Shown: positions 34,238 to 42,857, numbered from the stretch's first letter. The stretch: DNA of 64,000 nt from SFLA01 sp964485815 (GCA_964485815.1 CAZAJX010000002.1:1-64000), one strand, 5' to 3'. Program-made: numbers and translations. The notes: generated by a model from the letters alone, not told the origin.

Positions 34238-35563
34238 TTATCTTTCCGCAAGAGGAACGTAGCTTTGTTCCTCGCAGGTGGTATGGTATGCGGGACGGAT
34301 GATCTTACTTGCATTTATAAGCTCCTCCATACGGTGCGCGGACCAGCCCGCCATACGGGAGGTGGCAAATATGGGAATATACAGTTCTTTCGGCAAGCCG
34401 AGCATACTGTATGCGAACCCGCTATAGAAATCCACGTTTGTTACAACGCCCTTAAATATTCGGCGTTTTTGTGAAATAAGATCGATGGCGTGCTTTTCAA
34501 CGTTGCGATACAGCTTATAATCTTTGATCTTGCCTTTTTCTCGGGCGAGGGATTCTACGCAGGAACGGAACACCTCCGCACGGGGATCTGCTTTGGAATA
34601 TACTGCGTGGCCCACACCGTATATAAGACCGGTGCGGTCGAACACCTGCTTATCAAGCATTTTGGAAAGATAACTGCGAATCTCATCCTCATCGTTCCAG
34701 TTTTCAACGTTTTTACGGATATTTTCAAACATTTCCATAACTTTGAGAGATGCACCGCCGTGCTTAGGTCCCTTGAGAGAACACAAGGATGAAGCCATCG
34801 CGGAATAGGTATCCGTACCCGTAGAAGTAACTACTCGTGTGGTAAAGGTGGAATTGTTACCGCCGCCGTGTTCTGCGTGGAGCACCAACGCCGTATCCAG
34901 TACCTGCGCTTCCAAAGGAGTATACTGTTCATCGTTACGAAGCAACGCGAGAATATCCTCTGCTATGGAACGGTTGGGGTCCGTAATATGAATTATGAGG
35001 CTTTTTCCCCTTTTCTTGTAGTTATATGAATGGTATGAATATACCGCAAGCTGAGGAAATACGGAGATGAGCTGTAAGCATTGACGCATTACGTTGGGCA
35101 AAGATATGTCCTCTTGCGCTTTATCGTAAGAATAAAGCGTGAGCACTTCTCTTGCAAGAGCGTTCATAATATCAGCAGTAGGAGCTTTAAGTACTACGTC
35201 CCGCACAAAGTTACGGGGTAAAACTCGGTATTCGCTTAAAATTTTCTTGAATTCCTTTAATTCATCTGCCGTAGGTTGCTTGCCCATAAGCAAAAGATAT
35301 ATTACCTCTTCAAAGCCGTAGCGCTTTTCGTTGGCAAATCCTGCAACCATATCCTTAACGTCAATGCCGCGGTACAACAGACGGCCTTCGTTTTGTACGT
35401 CAGAAATCCCCGTAAGTCCAGTAAGAACGCCGACACCGTTTACATCTCTTAATCCGCGTTTTACGTCATACTTTTCGTATAAGGACAGCTCTGTGGTCGT
35501 ATTGGAAACGCAGAGATCTGTATATCTGTTAACGATATTGTTTATTTCATTGTGATTGAGCAT
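34238..35563 (-). CDS. gltA: Citrate synthase
   Basis: 441 residues. It condenses oxaloacetate and acetyl-CoA to citrate. The catalytic histidines are His268 (GPKHGGA) and His319 (GVGHAVY), with the substrate-binding HAEHGGGNNSTF at 229-240 and the NVDFYSG aspartate later. The N-terminal RGLRDVNGVGVLTGLTGI replaces the usual short start; this longer form is common in Clostridia. The Re- versus Si-type question does not arise, since the fold is the standard citrate synthase one. A methylcitrate synthase role is possible but no prp genes are near. It starts 3 bases after the stop of nothing on this strand except the metallophosphoesterase gene upstream (gap of three bases), so the two may be co-transcribed. 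No terminator of its own is visible before the RNA promoter at 34228. Confidence 0.94.
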   Translation of the reverse strand: MLNHNEINNIVNRYTDLCVSNTTTELSLYEKYDVKRGLRDVNGVGVLTGLTGISDVQNEGRLLYRGIDVKDMVAGFANEKRYGFEEVIYLLLMGKQPTADELKEFKKILSEYRVLPRNFVRDVVLKAPTADIMNALAREVLTLYSYDKAQEDISLPNVMRQCLQLISVFPQLAVYSYHSYNYKKRGKSLIIHITDPNRSIAEDILALLRNDEQYTPLEAQVLDTALVLHAEHGGGNNSTFTTRVVTSTGTDTYSAMASSLCSLKGPKHGGASLKVMEMFENIRKNVENWNDEDEIRSYLSKMLDKQVFDRTGLIYGVGHAVYSKADPRAEVFRSCVESLAREKGKIKDYKLYRNVEKHAIDLISQKRRIFKGVVTNVDFYSGFAYSMLGLPKELYIPIFATSRMAGWSAHRMEELINASKIIRPAYHTTCEEQSYVPLAER

Positions 35564-35566
35564 TAA

Positions 35567-37963
35567 TTACTCCTTTCTTTTTTTGCGTGCTATACGGGCT
35601 GAAACCACTGATGTGATCAATATTACCGACAATATTATTACTATCAACGGGATATTAATACTTGTTTCGGGAATGAAATGAATTACAGCAACATCTGTGT
35701 TGACCTTTACTCTTTCGTTTACAGTCTGAAGCCTGATGTCAAAGGTATCTTTCTCTTCCTCGAAGAAGTTATAATCATCATAAAGGGGTGAATAAGTGGT
35801 TTGATGCATTTGACCGTTCTCACCGAAGGTGATAAGGCGTATATATCCCTCTCCGTCAAGAGAACAGCCGTTTGCGGTATGAGTGGGAGCATTTCCCGTT
35901 TCCGCATACTGGTAATCGGAAAGTATTTCCCACACGTATCGTCCGTTACCAAGATCACGCTGAACGCGGCAAGCACCGTGAACGTGTCCGCACAGGACAG
36001 CGACAACGTTTTTATTGGGAACAATAATATTTTCCATAATTTCTGCCGCACGGGAGTGGTTATAAGCGTTTACATCCTGAAGATTGCTTACGTATTTTCC
36101 TGTAACGTCAAGGTAAGAATGCGTACATACAATAACCGATCTTTCGGGATAAGCCTTACAGACAGCGTTTGCCCAAGCGACGGTGCGCTCGTTTGCCTCA
36201 ATACCGTTGCTGAGGTATAAAAACAGATAATCCGTGCCGGAAATGGTTATAAGGTCATAGTGGCAGGAGTTATTATCAAGGCTTCCGCCGTACCAATTAT
36301 TATTAAAAAAACGTCCCTTTCCAAAATAACGGTTAAAATACGAAAGGTCTGCAGGTGTGTTATAAGTATCGTGGTTACCTGCGAGAACGCCGTTGGGCAT
36401 ATTTGCGTTATCAAGAATTTCGTGAACCTTATCTGCAAATTTCCATTCAGACTGCGCTTTGTCTGCGGGAACGTAGGTATCGACGATATCACCGGTATGT
36501 ATAAGATATCCAGCTTTACCGTTCTTATAAAGATCGACACTGTAGTTGAGTATCAGTTCATAAACGTGGTTAAGATCATCAAAATTGGAATAATACTGGG
36601 TATCGGTTATCCATACCACGGTATCGGAAGCGGAAACGTAAATATCGGGCTTTACGGTTATGATCACTTCCCATTCCGCGCCGATAAAACGATCGCCTTC
36701 AACTGCAAATTCAGTTTTGACACCGTTTTGCGCAGTGCCGAGCAGTTCGTAGCAATCGTTTCGCCAATCGTAGGCAAAAACAGCAACCCTGCCCTTTTCC
36801 GTGGTACCGCCCTGATATTCAAACACAAAGCCTTTGGATGTGCCGATATAAAAGCGATACTCTTCACCGTTTCCGGTTATGCTCACAATTCCGTCCTTGG
36901 ATTCCATATCCTCAGTTATAACGCTGTCCTTACGGTCACACATAACGAATTCAGTGCAAACGGTAGTAGTGTTTCCGTATGCATCGGTAGCGGTAAGAGT
37001 AAGGAGATGTCTGCCTTCGGAAACCCAGACGAGAGAACGTCCCGAATGATAAAATTCGCCGTCAATATCAGCATTTATTTTGGCTTCGCCGGAAGAATCG
37101 GTTGCCGAAAACTCCAATACAGAATCTTTGAAAATAACAGTTCCGAATTCAAATTCAAAATCTATAGAAGGTCCTGTGTTATCGGTAAAAAACTTAATTT
37201 CTTTTACCGTTTTTCCGTCCGAGAGAACGGATAAAGTATGTTCTCCGTCTTCGAGAGAAGCAGTATCGAACACGGCGACAGAGCCGGTTTCTTCTTCGAT
37301 AGTATTCAAAAGCTCTTCAAATACAAAAGAAATATAAATGGGTGTAGTAGGAGTACTGCCGCCGAGATTGGTTTCGGCATTCCATCCGTCGCCAATAACG
37401 TAAGTTTTTGCAGGATCATAGCTTTCGGTAACAACAGTAACTTCGTTTGTACCCTCAACGGGATAATAGAGATTGACGAATGAAGGCAAAACGGGCTTTC
37501 CGTTGGGGAGTATTACAGAAATCTTCGAAAGCGTCTGGTCATCAAGATTATAAGTGCCGTAAACAGGTATATCGGGATAAGAAAATCCATCGGATGCCGC
37601 GATATATGTAATAACAGCGTCGCCATCATTGAGTATTTCATCATCAAAAACCATCGTAAACGAACCGGAGGTTGAAGGAAGCTGTGTAAGAGTTTTATCT
37701 CCATAATATACGTTTCCTCCGCCGTAATCGAGTCCAACGGAATTAAAGGAAAAATACGGCTTGCCTATCCCTGCACCTACAGAAACTCCGTCGATATTTA
37801 TCTGAATATTATCCATTCCGTGTGCCATAAATTCGAACTCGCCGGAAACGGTGTCGCCTTCGTTGACATTTACATAAATATCGTTATCCGCGTGAACTGT
37901 AATTACCGCGCAGGACAAAACGATGAAAACGGCAAGTATAAAAGAAAAAATTGATCTTCTCAC
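35567..37963 (-). CDS. Exported calcineurin-like metallophosphoesterase with Ig-like domains and C-terminal anchor
   Basis: 798 residues from GTG 37963, with AAGGA upstream; a longer frame from 38011 would overlap the preceding gene and lacks a site. The signal peptide ends near AVITVHA. The N-terminal ~370 residues are beta-rich (two or three Ig/Fn3-like domains, one with SLEDGEHTLSV). The metallophosphoesterase core has WITDTQYYS, HTGDIVDT, GNHDTY, CTHSYLD and CGHVHG, covering all metal-ligand motifs. A membrane helix (~768-790) and a basic tail end the protein, so it is held on the outer face of the membrane. It is likely a nucleotidase or phosphatase that releases phosphate outside the cell. 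One base separates it from the flippase-like gene upstream, so they are coupled. Confidence 0.9.
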   Translation of the reverse strand: MRRSIFSFILAVFIVLSCAVITVHADNDIYVNVNEGDTVSGEFEFMAHGMDNIQINIDGVSVGAGIGKPYFSFNSVGLDYGGGNVYYGDKTLTQLPSTSGSFTMVFDDEILNDGDAVITYIAASDGFSYPDIPVYGTYNLDDQTLSKISVILPNGKPVLPSFVNLYYPVEGTNEVTVVTESYDPAKTYVIGDGWNAETNLGGSTPTTPIYISFVFEELLNTIEEETGSVAVFDTASLEDGEHTLSVLSDGKTVKEIKFFTDNTGPSIDFEFEFGTVIFKDSVLEFSATDSSGEAKINADIDGEFYHSGRSLVWVSEGRHLLTLTATDAYGNTTTVCTEFVMCDRKDSVITEDMESKDGIVSITGNGEEYRFYIGTSKGFVFEYQGGTTEKGRVAVFAYDWRNDCYELLGTAQNGVKTEFAVEGDRFIGAEWEVIITVKPDIYVSASDTVVWITDTQYYSNFDDLNHVYELILNYSVDLYKNGKAGYLIHTGDIVDTYVPADKAQSEWKFADKVHEILDNANMPNGVLAGNHDTYNTPADLSYFNRYFGKGRFFNNNWYGGSLDNNSCHYDLITISGTDYLFLYLSNGIEANERTVAWANAVCKAYPERSVIVCTHSYLDVTGKYVSNLQDVNAYNHSRAAEIMENIIVPNKNVVAVLCGHVHGACRVQRDLGNGRYVWEILSDYQYAETGNAPTHTANGCSLDGEGYIRLITFGENGQMHQTTYSPLYDDYNFFEEEKDTFDIRLQTVNERVKVNTDVAVIHFIPETSINIPLIVIILSVILITSVVSARIARKKRKE

Positions 37964-37964
37964 G

Positions 37965-39008
37965 TTATTTTTCCTTTCTTCCGAAGAAATTATATACAAG
38001 AGAATGAACACCGCTTACAACAAGTAAAGCAAAAAAGTTCAAAGCACGTGTAACGATCATAGCGGGAATATACAATCTGGGGCCGAAAATACCGCTGTAA
38101 AGAATGGTAAACACGTTTTCTGCCACACCTGCCGAGCCGGGAATCGGTACTGATTCCGAAGAAACCGCCAGAACCGACTGCACGGCAACAATATACACAA
38201 AGCTTTCGTGCCGTAAACCGAAAGCATGGTACGTAAAATAAACGATTGAAAAATTGATAATTCGTTTTACGATACATATAAACAATACAGCCAACACCGT
38301 AAAAGGAGCAGACCGCATTATCTTTGATGCGGAAATGTAATCCTCGGCACTTTTAACGGATTTTTCAACGGCGGTTTCTTTTATATGCAAAAACTTAAAA
38401 CGGGAAAGAAAACGGACAACACCGGGGATAAGACGCCGTGCAAAAGATGGAGCGAATAAAGTGAGAGCAAACAAACCCACAATGCACAAATTGACGATCG
38501 CACCGTAAATAAACAAGGTGATAAACAGTGCAGAGCCTGTATTCAGTAAAACAGGAAACACGCATACCGCCGCGGTTGCAACTATAACTACGGCTATGCG
38601 GTTACACATAGAGTAGATGGCAAGAATATTGCAGGATGAGGCTGTATCGATGCCGTCTTTATACATAGAATAACCCGCCGCAGGAAGGCCGGCAAGCTGT
38701 GCGGGAGAGATATTCGAATACAAAAGGTCGGTACCCGCATATCCGGAAGCGGAAAAGAATGAGATTTTTCGTCCCAATAGTTTAAAAAGTATTTTGAAGC
38801 AGCCTGCTTCGCAATAAAGCTGAAGGAAGACCATAGCTACTCCGCAAAATACGAAGAGAGGATCGATATTTCGTATAGTGGACAAAACCTCGACCGCATC
38901 ATATTGCACTGCAATATAAACAGCGACACCAATAATGATGACAGCTATTACCGTAATGTAAAAAGCGGTAAGCTTTGAGGACGGTTTTTTCTGTTGGCAA
39001 TCCTTCAT
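37965..39008 (-). CDS. Lysylphosphatidylglycerol synthase TM-region/flippase-like membrane protein
   Basis: 347 residues with about eight membrane helices, matching the UPF0104/AglD-type flippase region without the lysyl-transferase domain. A typical feature is the N-terminal short tail and NISPAQLAGLPAAGYSMYKDG in the first half, followed by SVPIPGSAGVAENVF near the end. ATG 39008 has better spacing to AGGAG than the ATG three bases earlier. It may move a lipid-linked substrate. It is upstream of and coupled to the metallophosphoesterase gene, so a joint role in envelope lipid or polymer turnover is possible. Confidence 0.88.
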   Translation of the reverse strand: MKDCQQKKPSSKLTAFYITVIAVIIIGVAVYIAVQYDAVEVLSTIRNIDPLFVFCGVAMVFLQLYCEAGCFKILFKLLGRKISFFSASGYAGTDLLYSNISPAQLAGLPAAGYSMYKDGIDTASSCNILAIYSMCNRIAVVIVATAAVCVFPVLLNTGSALFITLFIYGAIVNLCIVGLFALTLFAPSFARRLIPGVVRFLSRFKFLHIKETAVEKSVKSAEDYISASKIMRSAPFTVLAVLFICIVKRIINFSIVYFTYHAFGLRHESFVYIVAVQSVLAVSSESVPIPGSAGVAENVFTILYSGIFGPRLYIPAMIVTRALNFFALLVVSGVHSLVYNFFGRKEK

Positions 39009-39083
39009 CATATGCTCCTTAATTATTTTTCACCTTATTATACCACAAAACCCAATTCAAGTAAACAATTTTTAATTAAAGTC

Positions 39084-39112
39084 TTTACAAATTGAAAATA
39101 ATTTGTTAAAAT
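39084..39112 (+). promoter_or_regulatory. Promoter of the oadB leader
   Basis: TTTACA (39084-39089), 17-base spacer, TAAAAT (39107-39112). Transcription would begin near 39119, giving a leader of about 150 bases. Confidence 0.7.
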
Positions 39113-39133
39113 TACACCATAAATTTATAAAAC

Positions 39134-39241
39134 AGCAAGCGGCGAAAGCCGTTGCCTGCAAGGTTTGCCCCAAAAGAACTTGCAGTCATTAAATTGCAAG
39201 ACTTTTATCGTCGTTCCAAAAGGCGATACAGGTCTATTTTT
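39134..39241 (+). promoter_or_regulatory. Riboswitch-like leader of oadB, candidate Na+ riboswitch (DUF1646 type)
   Basis: Aptamer-like part: hairpin GCAA-G-CGGC-GAAA-GCCG-TTGC (39135-39155), then a 7-bp stem CTGCAAG / CTTGCAG (39156-39162 with 39179-39185) with a 16-base loop containing TTTGCCCC. The 3' arm of that stem can instead pair with TGCAAG at 39195-39200. That strand overlaps the 5' side of a terminator (AGAC / GTCT and ATCGTC / GGCGAT, 39199-39235) that ends in TATTTTTA. Two mutually exclusive folds are thus built in, as in transcriptional riboswitches. Placement before a sodium-pump gene suggests Na+ sensing; the class assignment is from memory of the motif and not verified. Confidence 0.6.
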
Positions 39242-39268
39242 ATGTTTAAAAAAGGAGACGTGATTGTT

Positions 39269-40414
39269 TTGGCATTTTTTTTGGAAAACATGAAGTTCGT
39301 TTACGAAAATGCAGTTAGTATCGTAAAAGAACAGCCCGGTATGATAGCCATGTGGGTGATTGGCGGTTTCTTGATCTTCCTCGCTATCAAGTTTGATATG
39401 GAGCCTACCCTGCTTCTTCCCATGGGCTTTGGAGCTATATTGGTTAACCTGCCCATCGCAGGAGCACCTGAAGTTATTGAGATGCTTTACGGCGCAACCA
39501 TTGAAAACGAATTATTGCCCTTGCTTCTGTTTATCGGTATCGGTGCAATGATCGACTTTGGTCCTTTGCTTTCCAATCCCAAGCTTATGCTGTTCGGCGC
39601 ATCCGCACAGTTCGGTATATTTATAACCCTTTTCCTTGCTGCTCTGCTCGGCGACCTCGGTCTGTTTGGCGAAGGATTCCTTATCACCGATGCTGCTTCT
39701 ATCGCAATTATCGGTGCTGCTGACGGTCCTACCAGTATTTTCGTTGCAGGTCAGTTCGGAACCAAGTATATCGGCGCTATCATAGTTGCTGCATACTCCT
39801 ATATGGCTCTCGTCCCTATCGTTCAGCCTCCCGTTATCAAGCTTCTCACCACCAAGAAGGAAAGACTTATACGTATGGAATACTCCCCCAAAGGTGTTTC
39901 CAGAAAGACTCGTATTCTCTTCCCCATCATCGTAACTATAGTTGTTGGTCTTATCGCTCCCGAGTGTGTTTCCCTCATAGGCTTCCTTATGTTCGGTAAC
40001 CTTATCCGTGAGTGCGGCAGACTTGATTCTCTTTCTGATACCGCACAGAAGGTGCTTGCAAACCTGGTAACTCTGCTTCTCGGTATTACCGTTGCATTCA
40101 CTATGAAGGCATCTGACTTCCTCCGTTGGGATACTCTTATCGTTATCGGTCTTGGTCTGTTTGCGTTTATCTTTGATACCGCAGGCGGCGTATTGTTCGC
40201 TAAGTTCCTCAACCTCTTCACCAAGAAGAAGGTTAACCCCATGATCGGTGCTGCAGGTATTTCCGCATTCCCTATGTCTGCACGTGTTGTTCACAAGCTC
40301 GGTCTTAAAGAAGATCCTCATAACTTCCTGCTTATGCACTCTATCGGTGTTAACGTTTCCGGTCAGGTTGCATCCGTTATCGCAGGCGGTATTATACTCA
40401 GCATTTTAGGTTAA
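39269..40414 (+). CDS. oadB: Sodium-pumping decarboxylase beta subunit
   Basis: 381 residues from TTG 39269, chosen because AAAGGAG lies at 39251-39257; earlier in-frame ATGs (39152 and 39242) lie inside the leader. The next in-frame ATG is 39290. The protein is almost all membrane helices with the family's signatures: GIGAMIDFGPLLSNP, ITDAASIAIIGAADGPTSIF (Na+ and proton channel Asp) and NVSGQVASVIAGG at the end. It couples decarboxylation of oxaloacetate, methylmalonyl-CoA or glutaconyl-CoA on a biotin carrier to Na+ export. No alpha or biotin carrier gene is in the window, so the substrate is unknown. Confidence 0.93.
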   Translation: MAFFLENMKFVYENAVSIVKEQPGMIAMWVIGGFLIFLAIKFDMEPTLLLPMGFGAILVNLPIAGAPEVIEMLYGATIENELLPLLLFIGIGAMIDFGPLLSNPKLMLFGASAQFGIFITLFLAALLGDLGLFGEGFLITDAASIAIIGAADGPTSIFVAGQFGTKYIGAIIVAAYSYMALVPIVQPPVIKLLTTKKERLIRMEYSPKGVSRKTRILFPIIVTIVVGLIAPECVSLIGFLMFGNLIRECGRLDSLSDTAQKVLANLVTLLLGITVAFTMKASDFLRWDTLIVIGLGLFAFIFDTAGGVLFAKFLNLFTKKKVNPMIGAAGISAFPMSARVVHKLGLKEDPHNFLLMHSIGVNVSGQVASVIAGGIILSILG

Positions 40415-40429
40415 AGAGGAGGATTTATA

Positions 40430-40741
40430 ATGAAAAAGATTATTTCTGTTTTACTTATTACCGTATTCCTCTTTTCCGTTCTTACCGCAATCAACGTTCC
40501 CGTTTTTGCTGAAGGCAGCGCAGACGTTTCTGTGAATGAGGAAAGCGACGTTTTGGTTGATGAAAACAACAGCGAAGACGTTTCCGTGAACGAAGAAAAC
40601 GATGAAGAGAAAGGCAAGTTTGATAATACTATGCAGTCCCTCACCATTATGGGATTCGGTATGGTTGGTATCTTCCTTGTAACCGCAATTATCGTTTGCT
40701 TTATGTATCTGCTTACCCTTTTCAAGGATAAGAAAGACTAA
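40430..40741 (+). CDS. Probable decarboxylase gamma-like subunit (OadG-type), secreted form
   Basis: 103 residues, directly after oadB (15-base gap, GAGGAGGA upstream). A signal peptide (~1-27, ending VPVFA) is followed by an acidic repeat region with two similar stretches (DVSVNEE twice), then one membrane helix in which TIMGFGMVGIFLVTA resembles the OadG membrane motif. OadG is normally ~80-100 residues with a single N-terminal helix; here the helix is at the C-terminus after an exported part. I infer a gamma-like or assembly role from position and the helix motif; the acidic stretch might attract Na+. Terminator at 40747. Confidence 0.65.
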   Translation: MKKIISVLLITVFLFSVLTAINVPVFAEGSADVSVNEESDVLVDENNSEDVSVNEENDEEKGKFDNTMQSLTIMGFGMVGIFLVTAIIVCFMYLLTLFKDKKD

Positions 40742-40746
40742 AACCT

Positions 40747-40783
40747 ATGCCGATACGCTTTAAAACGTATCGGCATTATTTTT
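40747..40783 (+). terminator. Terminator of the oadB unit
   Basis: Perfect 11-bp stem ATGCCGATACG / CGTATCGGCAT with an 8-base loop, followed by TATTTTT. Confidence 0.9.
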
Positions 40784-40803
40784 ACAAAATTTGCCCATAT
40801 ATC

Positions 40804-40832
40804 TTGAAAAACATAAAAGAATGTGTTAAAAT
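40804..40832 (+). promoter_or_regulatory. Promoter of nagB
   Basis: TTGAAA (40804-40809), 17-base spacer, TAAAAT (40827-40832). GGAGG at 40858-40862 is the ribosome binding site. Confidence 0.75.
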
Positions 40833-40873
40833 CCAATTTGTAAATTCAAACATAAACGGAGGAAACTTTTGTT

Positions 40874-41596
40874 ATGAAAATTATTGTTTGCGAAAACTAC
40901 GAAGAAATGTCCAAAGCGGGCGCAGAGATAATCGCTGAAACCATAAAGGCTAACCCTTCCTGCGTACTCGGTCTTGCTACCGGTTCTACTCCCGTAGGTA
41001 TGTACAAGTGCCTTTCCGCTATGAACAAAGCAGGTGAGATCACCTTTAAGGACGTTACTTCTTATAACCTTGATGAATATTATCCCCTCGCTCCCGATCA
41101 CGATCAGAGCTACCGTTACTTTATGAACCACAATCTGTTCGATCACATAGATATCGACAAGGCTAACACCAACGTACCCAACGGTCTTGCGGAAGATCCC
41201 GCAGCTATGGGTAAGGCTTATGACGAAGCTATCAAGGCTGCAGGCGGTATCGACCTTCAGGTTCTCGGCCTCGGCCCCAACGGTCACATCGCTTTCAACG
41301 AGCCCGAAGACGAGCTTTACGTTGGTACTCACCTCACCGGTCTTACCGACAGCACTATCGAAGCTAACTCCCGTTTCTTTGCTTCAAAGGCAGACGTTCC
41401 CACTCAGGCGGTTACTATGGGTATCGGCTCCATTATGCAGGCAAAGAAGATCATCGTTCTTGCAAGCGGCAAGGGCAAGCACAACGTTATTGTTAAGATG
41501 CAGGATGACCGTATCACCACCCAGTGCCCCGCTACCCTTCTCAAGGTTCACCCTGACGTTGTTCTTATCTGCGATAAAGACGCTTACAACGGTTAA
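40874..41596 (+). CDS. nagB: Glucosamine-6-phosphate deaminase
   Basis: 240 residues. It converts glucosamine-6-phosphate to fructose-6-phosphate and ammonia in amino-sugar breakdown. The phosphate-binding LATGSTPVGMY, catalytic-base region YNLDEYYPL, LGLGPNGHIAFNEP and the lid segment are present. The codon use is strongly biased towards the codons of the opp and oadB genes, which suggests high expression. Monocistronic with its own promoter and a strong terminator. Fits with the GH20 hexosaminidase elsewhere in the window. Confidence 0.96.
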   Translation: MKIIVCENYEEMSKAGAEIIAETIKANPSCVLGLATGSTPVGMYKCLSAMNKAGEITFKDVTSYNLDEYYPLAPDHDQSYRYFMNHNLFDHIDIDKANTNVPNGLAEDPAAMGKAYDEAIKAAGGIDLQVLGLGPNGHIAFNEPEDELYVGTHLTGLTDSTIEANSRFFASKADVPTQAVTMGIGSIMQAKKIIVLASGKGKHNVIVKMQDDRITTQCPATLLKVHPDVVLICDKDAYNG

Positions 41597-41610
41597 TTAC
41601 TTAAAATTCA

Positions 41611-41647
41611 AAATAGCCTATGAATTTTTACGATTCATAGGCTATTT
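41611..41647. terminator. Bidirectional terminator between nagB and the small secreted peptide gene
   Basis: Perfect 15-bp stem AAATAGCCTATGAAT / ATTCATAGGCTATTT with a 7-base loop; works on both strands and sits 4 bases from the small ORF stop. Confidence 0.92.
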
Positions 41648-41650
41648 ATA

Positions 41651-41818
41651 TTATCTCAAAACAGAATATCCTGTAGAGCCGGATACGTTGCCTACGTTAC
41701 TGTCAGTAGAACCGCCGTTCCAATCCGCAGCAAAGACAGGAGCAAGCTCCGGGACCAACAAGGTAGACACTAAAAGAAGTGAAACAACAAAACGAAAGCC
41801 TTTTCTTATTCGTTTCAT
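41651..41818 (-). CDS. Small secreted peptide (55 residues)
   Basis: Too short for most gene callers. The ATG is 15 bases after the stop of the zinc-ribbon lipoprotein gene, with AAGGCGGTG as a fair ribosome binding site. Residues 1-30 are a textbook signal peptide (MKRIRKGFRF then a hydrophobic core ending in PVFAA), and the predicted mature part is about 25 residues, ADWNGGSTDSNVGN..., ending GYSVLR. The start of mature ADWNGGS resembles the N-terminus of much larger surface proteins in Oscillospirales, so this may be a truncated remnant. Alternatively it is a real exported peptide of unknown role. Confidence 0.6.
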   Translation of the reverse strand: MKRIRKGFRFVVSLLLVSTLLVPELAPVFAADWNGGSTDSNVGNVSGSTGYSVLR

Positions 41819-41833
41819 CTGTTATACACCGCC

Positions 41834-42811
41834 TTATTCATCACAAGTATGACATTCAAGCGCTTTGCAAAATTCACCGCATTTAGGACAATTGGTGTCT
41901 TGCAGAAAACGAACACAAGTGCCGTTTTCTCCTTGGCCGCCTTTACGTTTGCCGCAATGAGAACAGTACTGGCTGATATAAAAATCATATACCCTTTCTG
42001 CAGTATATATTCTTTTGGTGGTCGAGCACACGAAAGTGCCATCACCCCTGGCGGTAAATGTGCGAGTGTTTGTAAGTTCGAGCACTATAGTCTCGCCGGC
42101 CGCCATGTCTTCGAGGTCTTTTAAAGTCAGAGCTTTAACAGCCTCTTCATAAGAGTCTACCGACTCCTGCTTGCCGTTGATGACAATATCCACAGGCGTA
42201 TCACCGGTTACCACTTCTTTTTCGTCACCGCAATGCTTGCACTTTCCGTTTTCATAGGAATGTGCGGTAACGCTGCCTGCCGTCTGACCGCAGGTTTTAC
42301 ACGTCTGGGGAGCAAGACAAGTCGCAGACGCCCAATCGTGGTCGTTTGCTTCGCCTTCAATTGCTCCACAATCCTTACAGGTCTTAGGAGCCGTGCAGGT
42401 TGCGTTCTTCCACGTGTGCGTGTGGGTAGGCTTAGCATCTTCTGCCTTTGAGGTTTCTTCGTTTTTGGAAGTCTCCTCTACCTTGCTCTCCTCCGCAGGC
42501 TTACTTACCTCGTCGGGCCGAGAAGCCTCTTCCTTGGAAGTCTCATTAGGCTTAGGTGTGGTGCTGTTGTCCTGCTCTTTCGAAACCTCATCGGAAGGTT
42601 CGTCAGAAAGCTCATCGGAAGGTTCGTCAGAACTGTCGCTTTCCTCGGAGGTGTCCTTCGAAGCATCGGAAGTGTCCGCTGACGCATCCGCTTCCGCAGA
42701 AGTCTCGGAAGTATCCGATACTTCATCTTCGTCTAAGTTAGTACAGCTAACGAATATGAATGCAGTGAGCGTGAAAGTAAAAATAAAAAAAAGGGAAACA
42801 AATTTATTCAT
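41834..42811 (-). CDS. Lipoprotein with Ser/Glu-rich stalk and repeated CxxC zinc-ribbon-like motifs
   Basis: 325 residues. The lipobox is FVSC (lipidated Cys23). Residues ~24-130 are a Ser/Asp/Glu/Lys stalk with repeated SDEPSDE and ETSK units. From ~135, H-x-W-x-x-A-T-C-x-A-P-x-T-C-x-x-C-G is repeated twice, with a third degenerate copy (HSYENGKCKHCG). A beta-rich domain (~205-270) follows, and then a C-terminal set of CxxC pairs (YCSHCG, NCPKCG, CHTCDE). Zinc binding by the CxxC pairs is probable; export of such a domain to the cell surface is notable. Repeats of this kind occur in gut Firmicutes surface proteins of unknown role. Second gene after the GNAT gene; AGGAG precedes the ATG. Confidence 0.83.
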   Translation of the reverse strand: MNKFVSLFFIFTFTLTAFIFVSCTNLDEDEVSDTSETSAEADASADTSDASKDTSEESDSSDEPSDELSDEPSDEVSKEQDNSTTPKPNETSKEEASRPDEVSKPAEESKVEETSKNEETSKAEDAKPTHTHTWKNATCTAPKTCKDCGAIEGEANDHDWASATCLAPQTCKTCGQTAGSVTAHSYENGKCKHCGDEKEVVTGDTPVDIVINGKQESVDSYEEAVKALTLKDLEDMAAGETIVLELTNTRTFTARGDGTFVCSTTKRIYTAERVYDFYISQYCSHCGKRKGGQGENGTCVRFLQDTNCPKCGEFCKALECHTCDE

Positions 42812-42857
42812 ATAAACTCCTGTCCATAGCGCTTATAAAATATACTTGTATTTCATA

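Noticed and set aside
36260..37234. 324-codon frame opposite the metallophosphoesterase gene
   Set aside because: Shadow of the sense gene's codon pattern; no domains.
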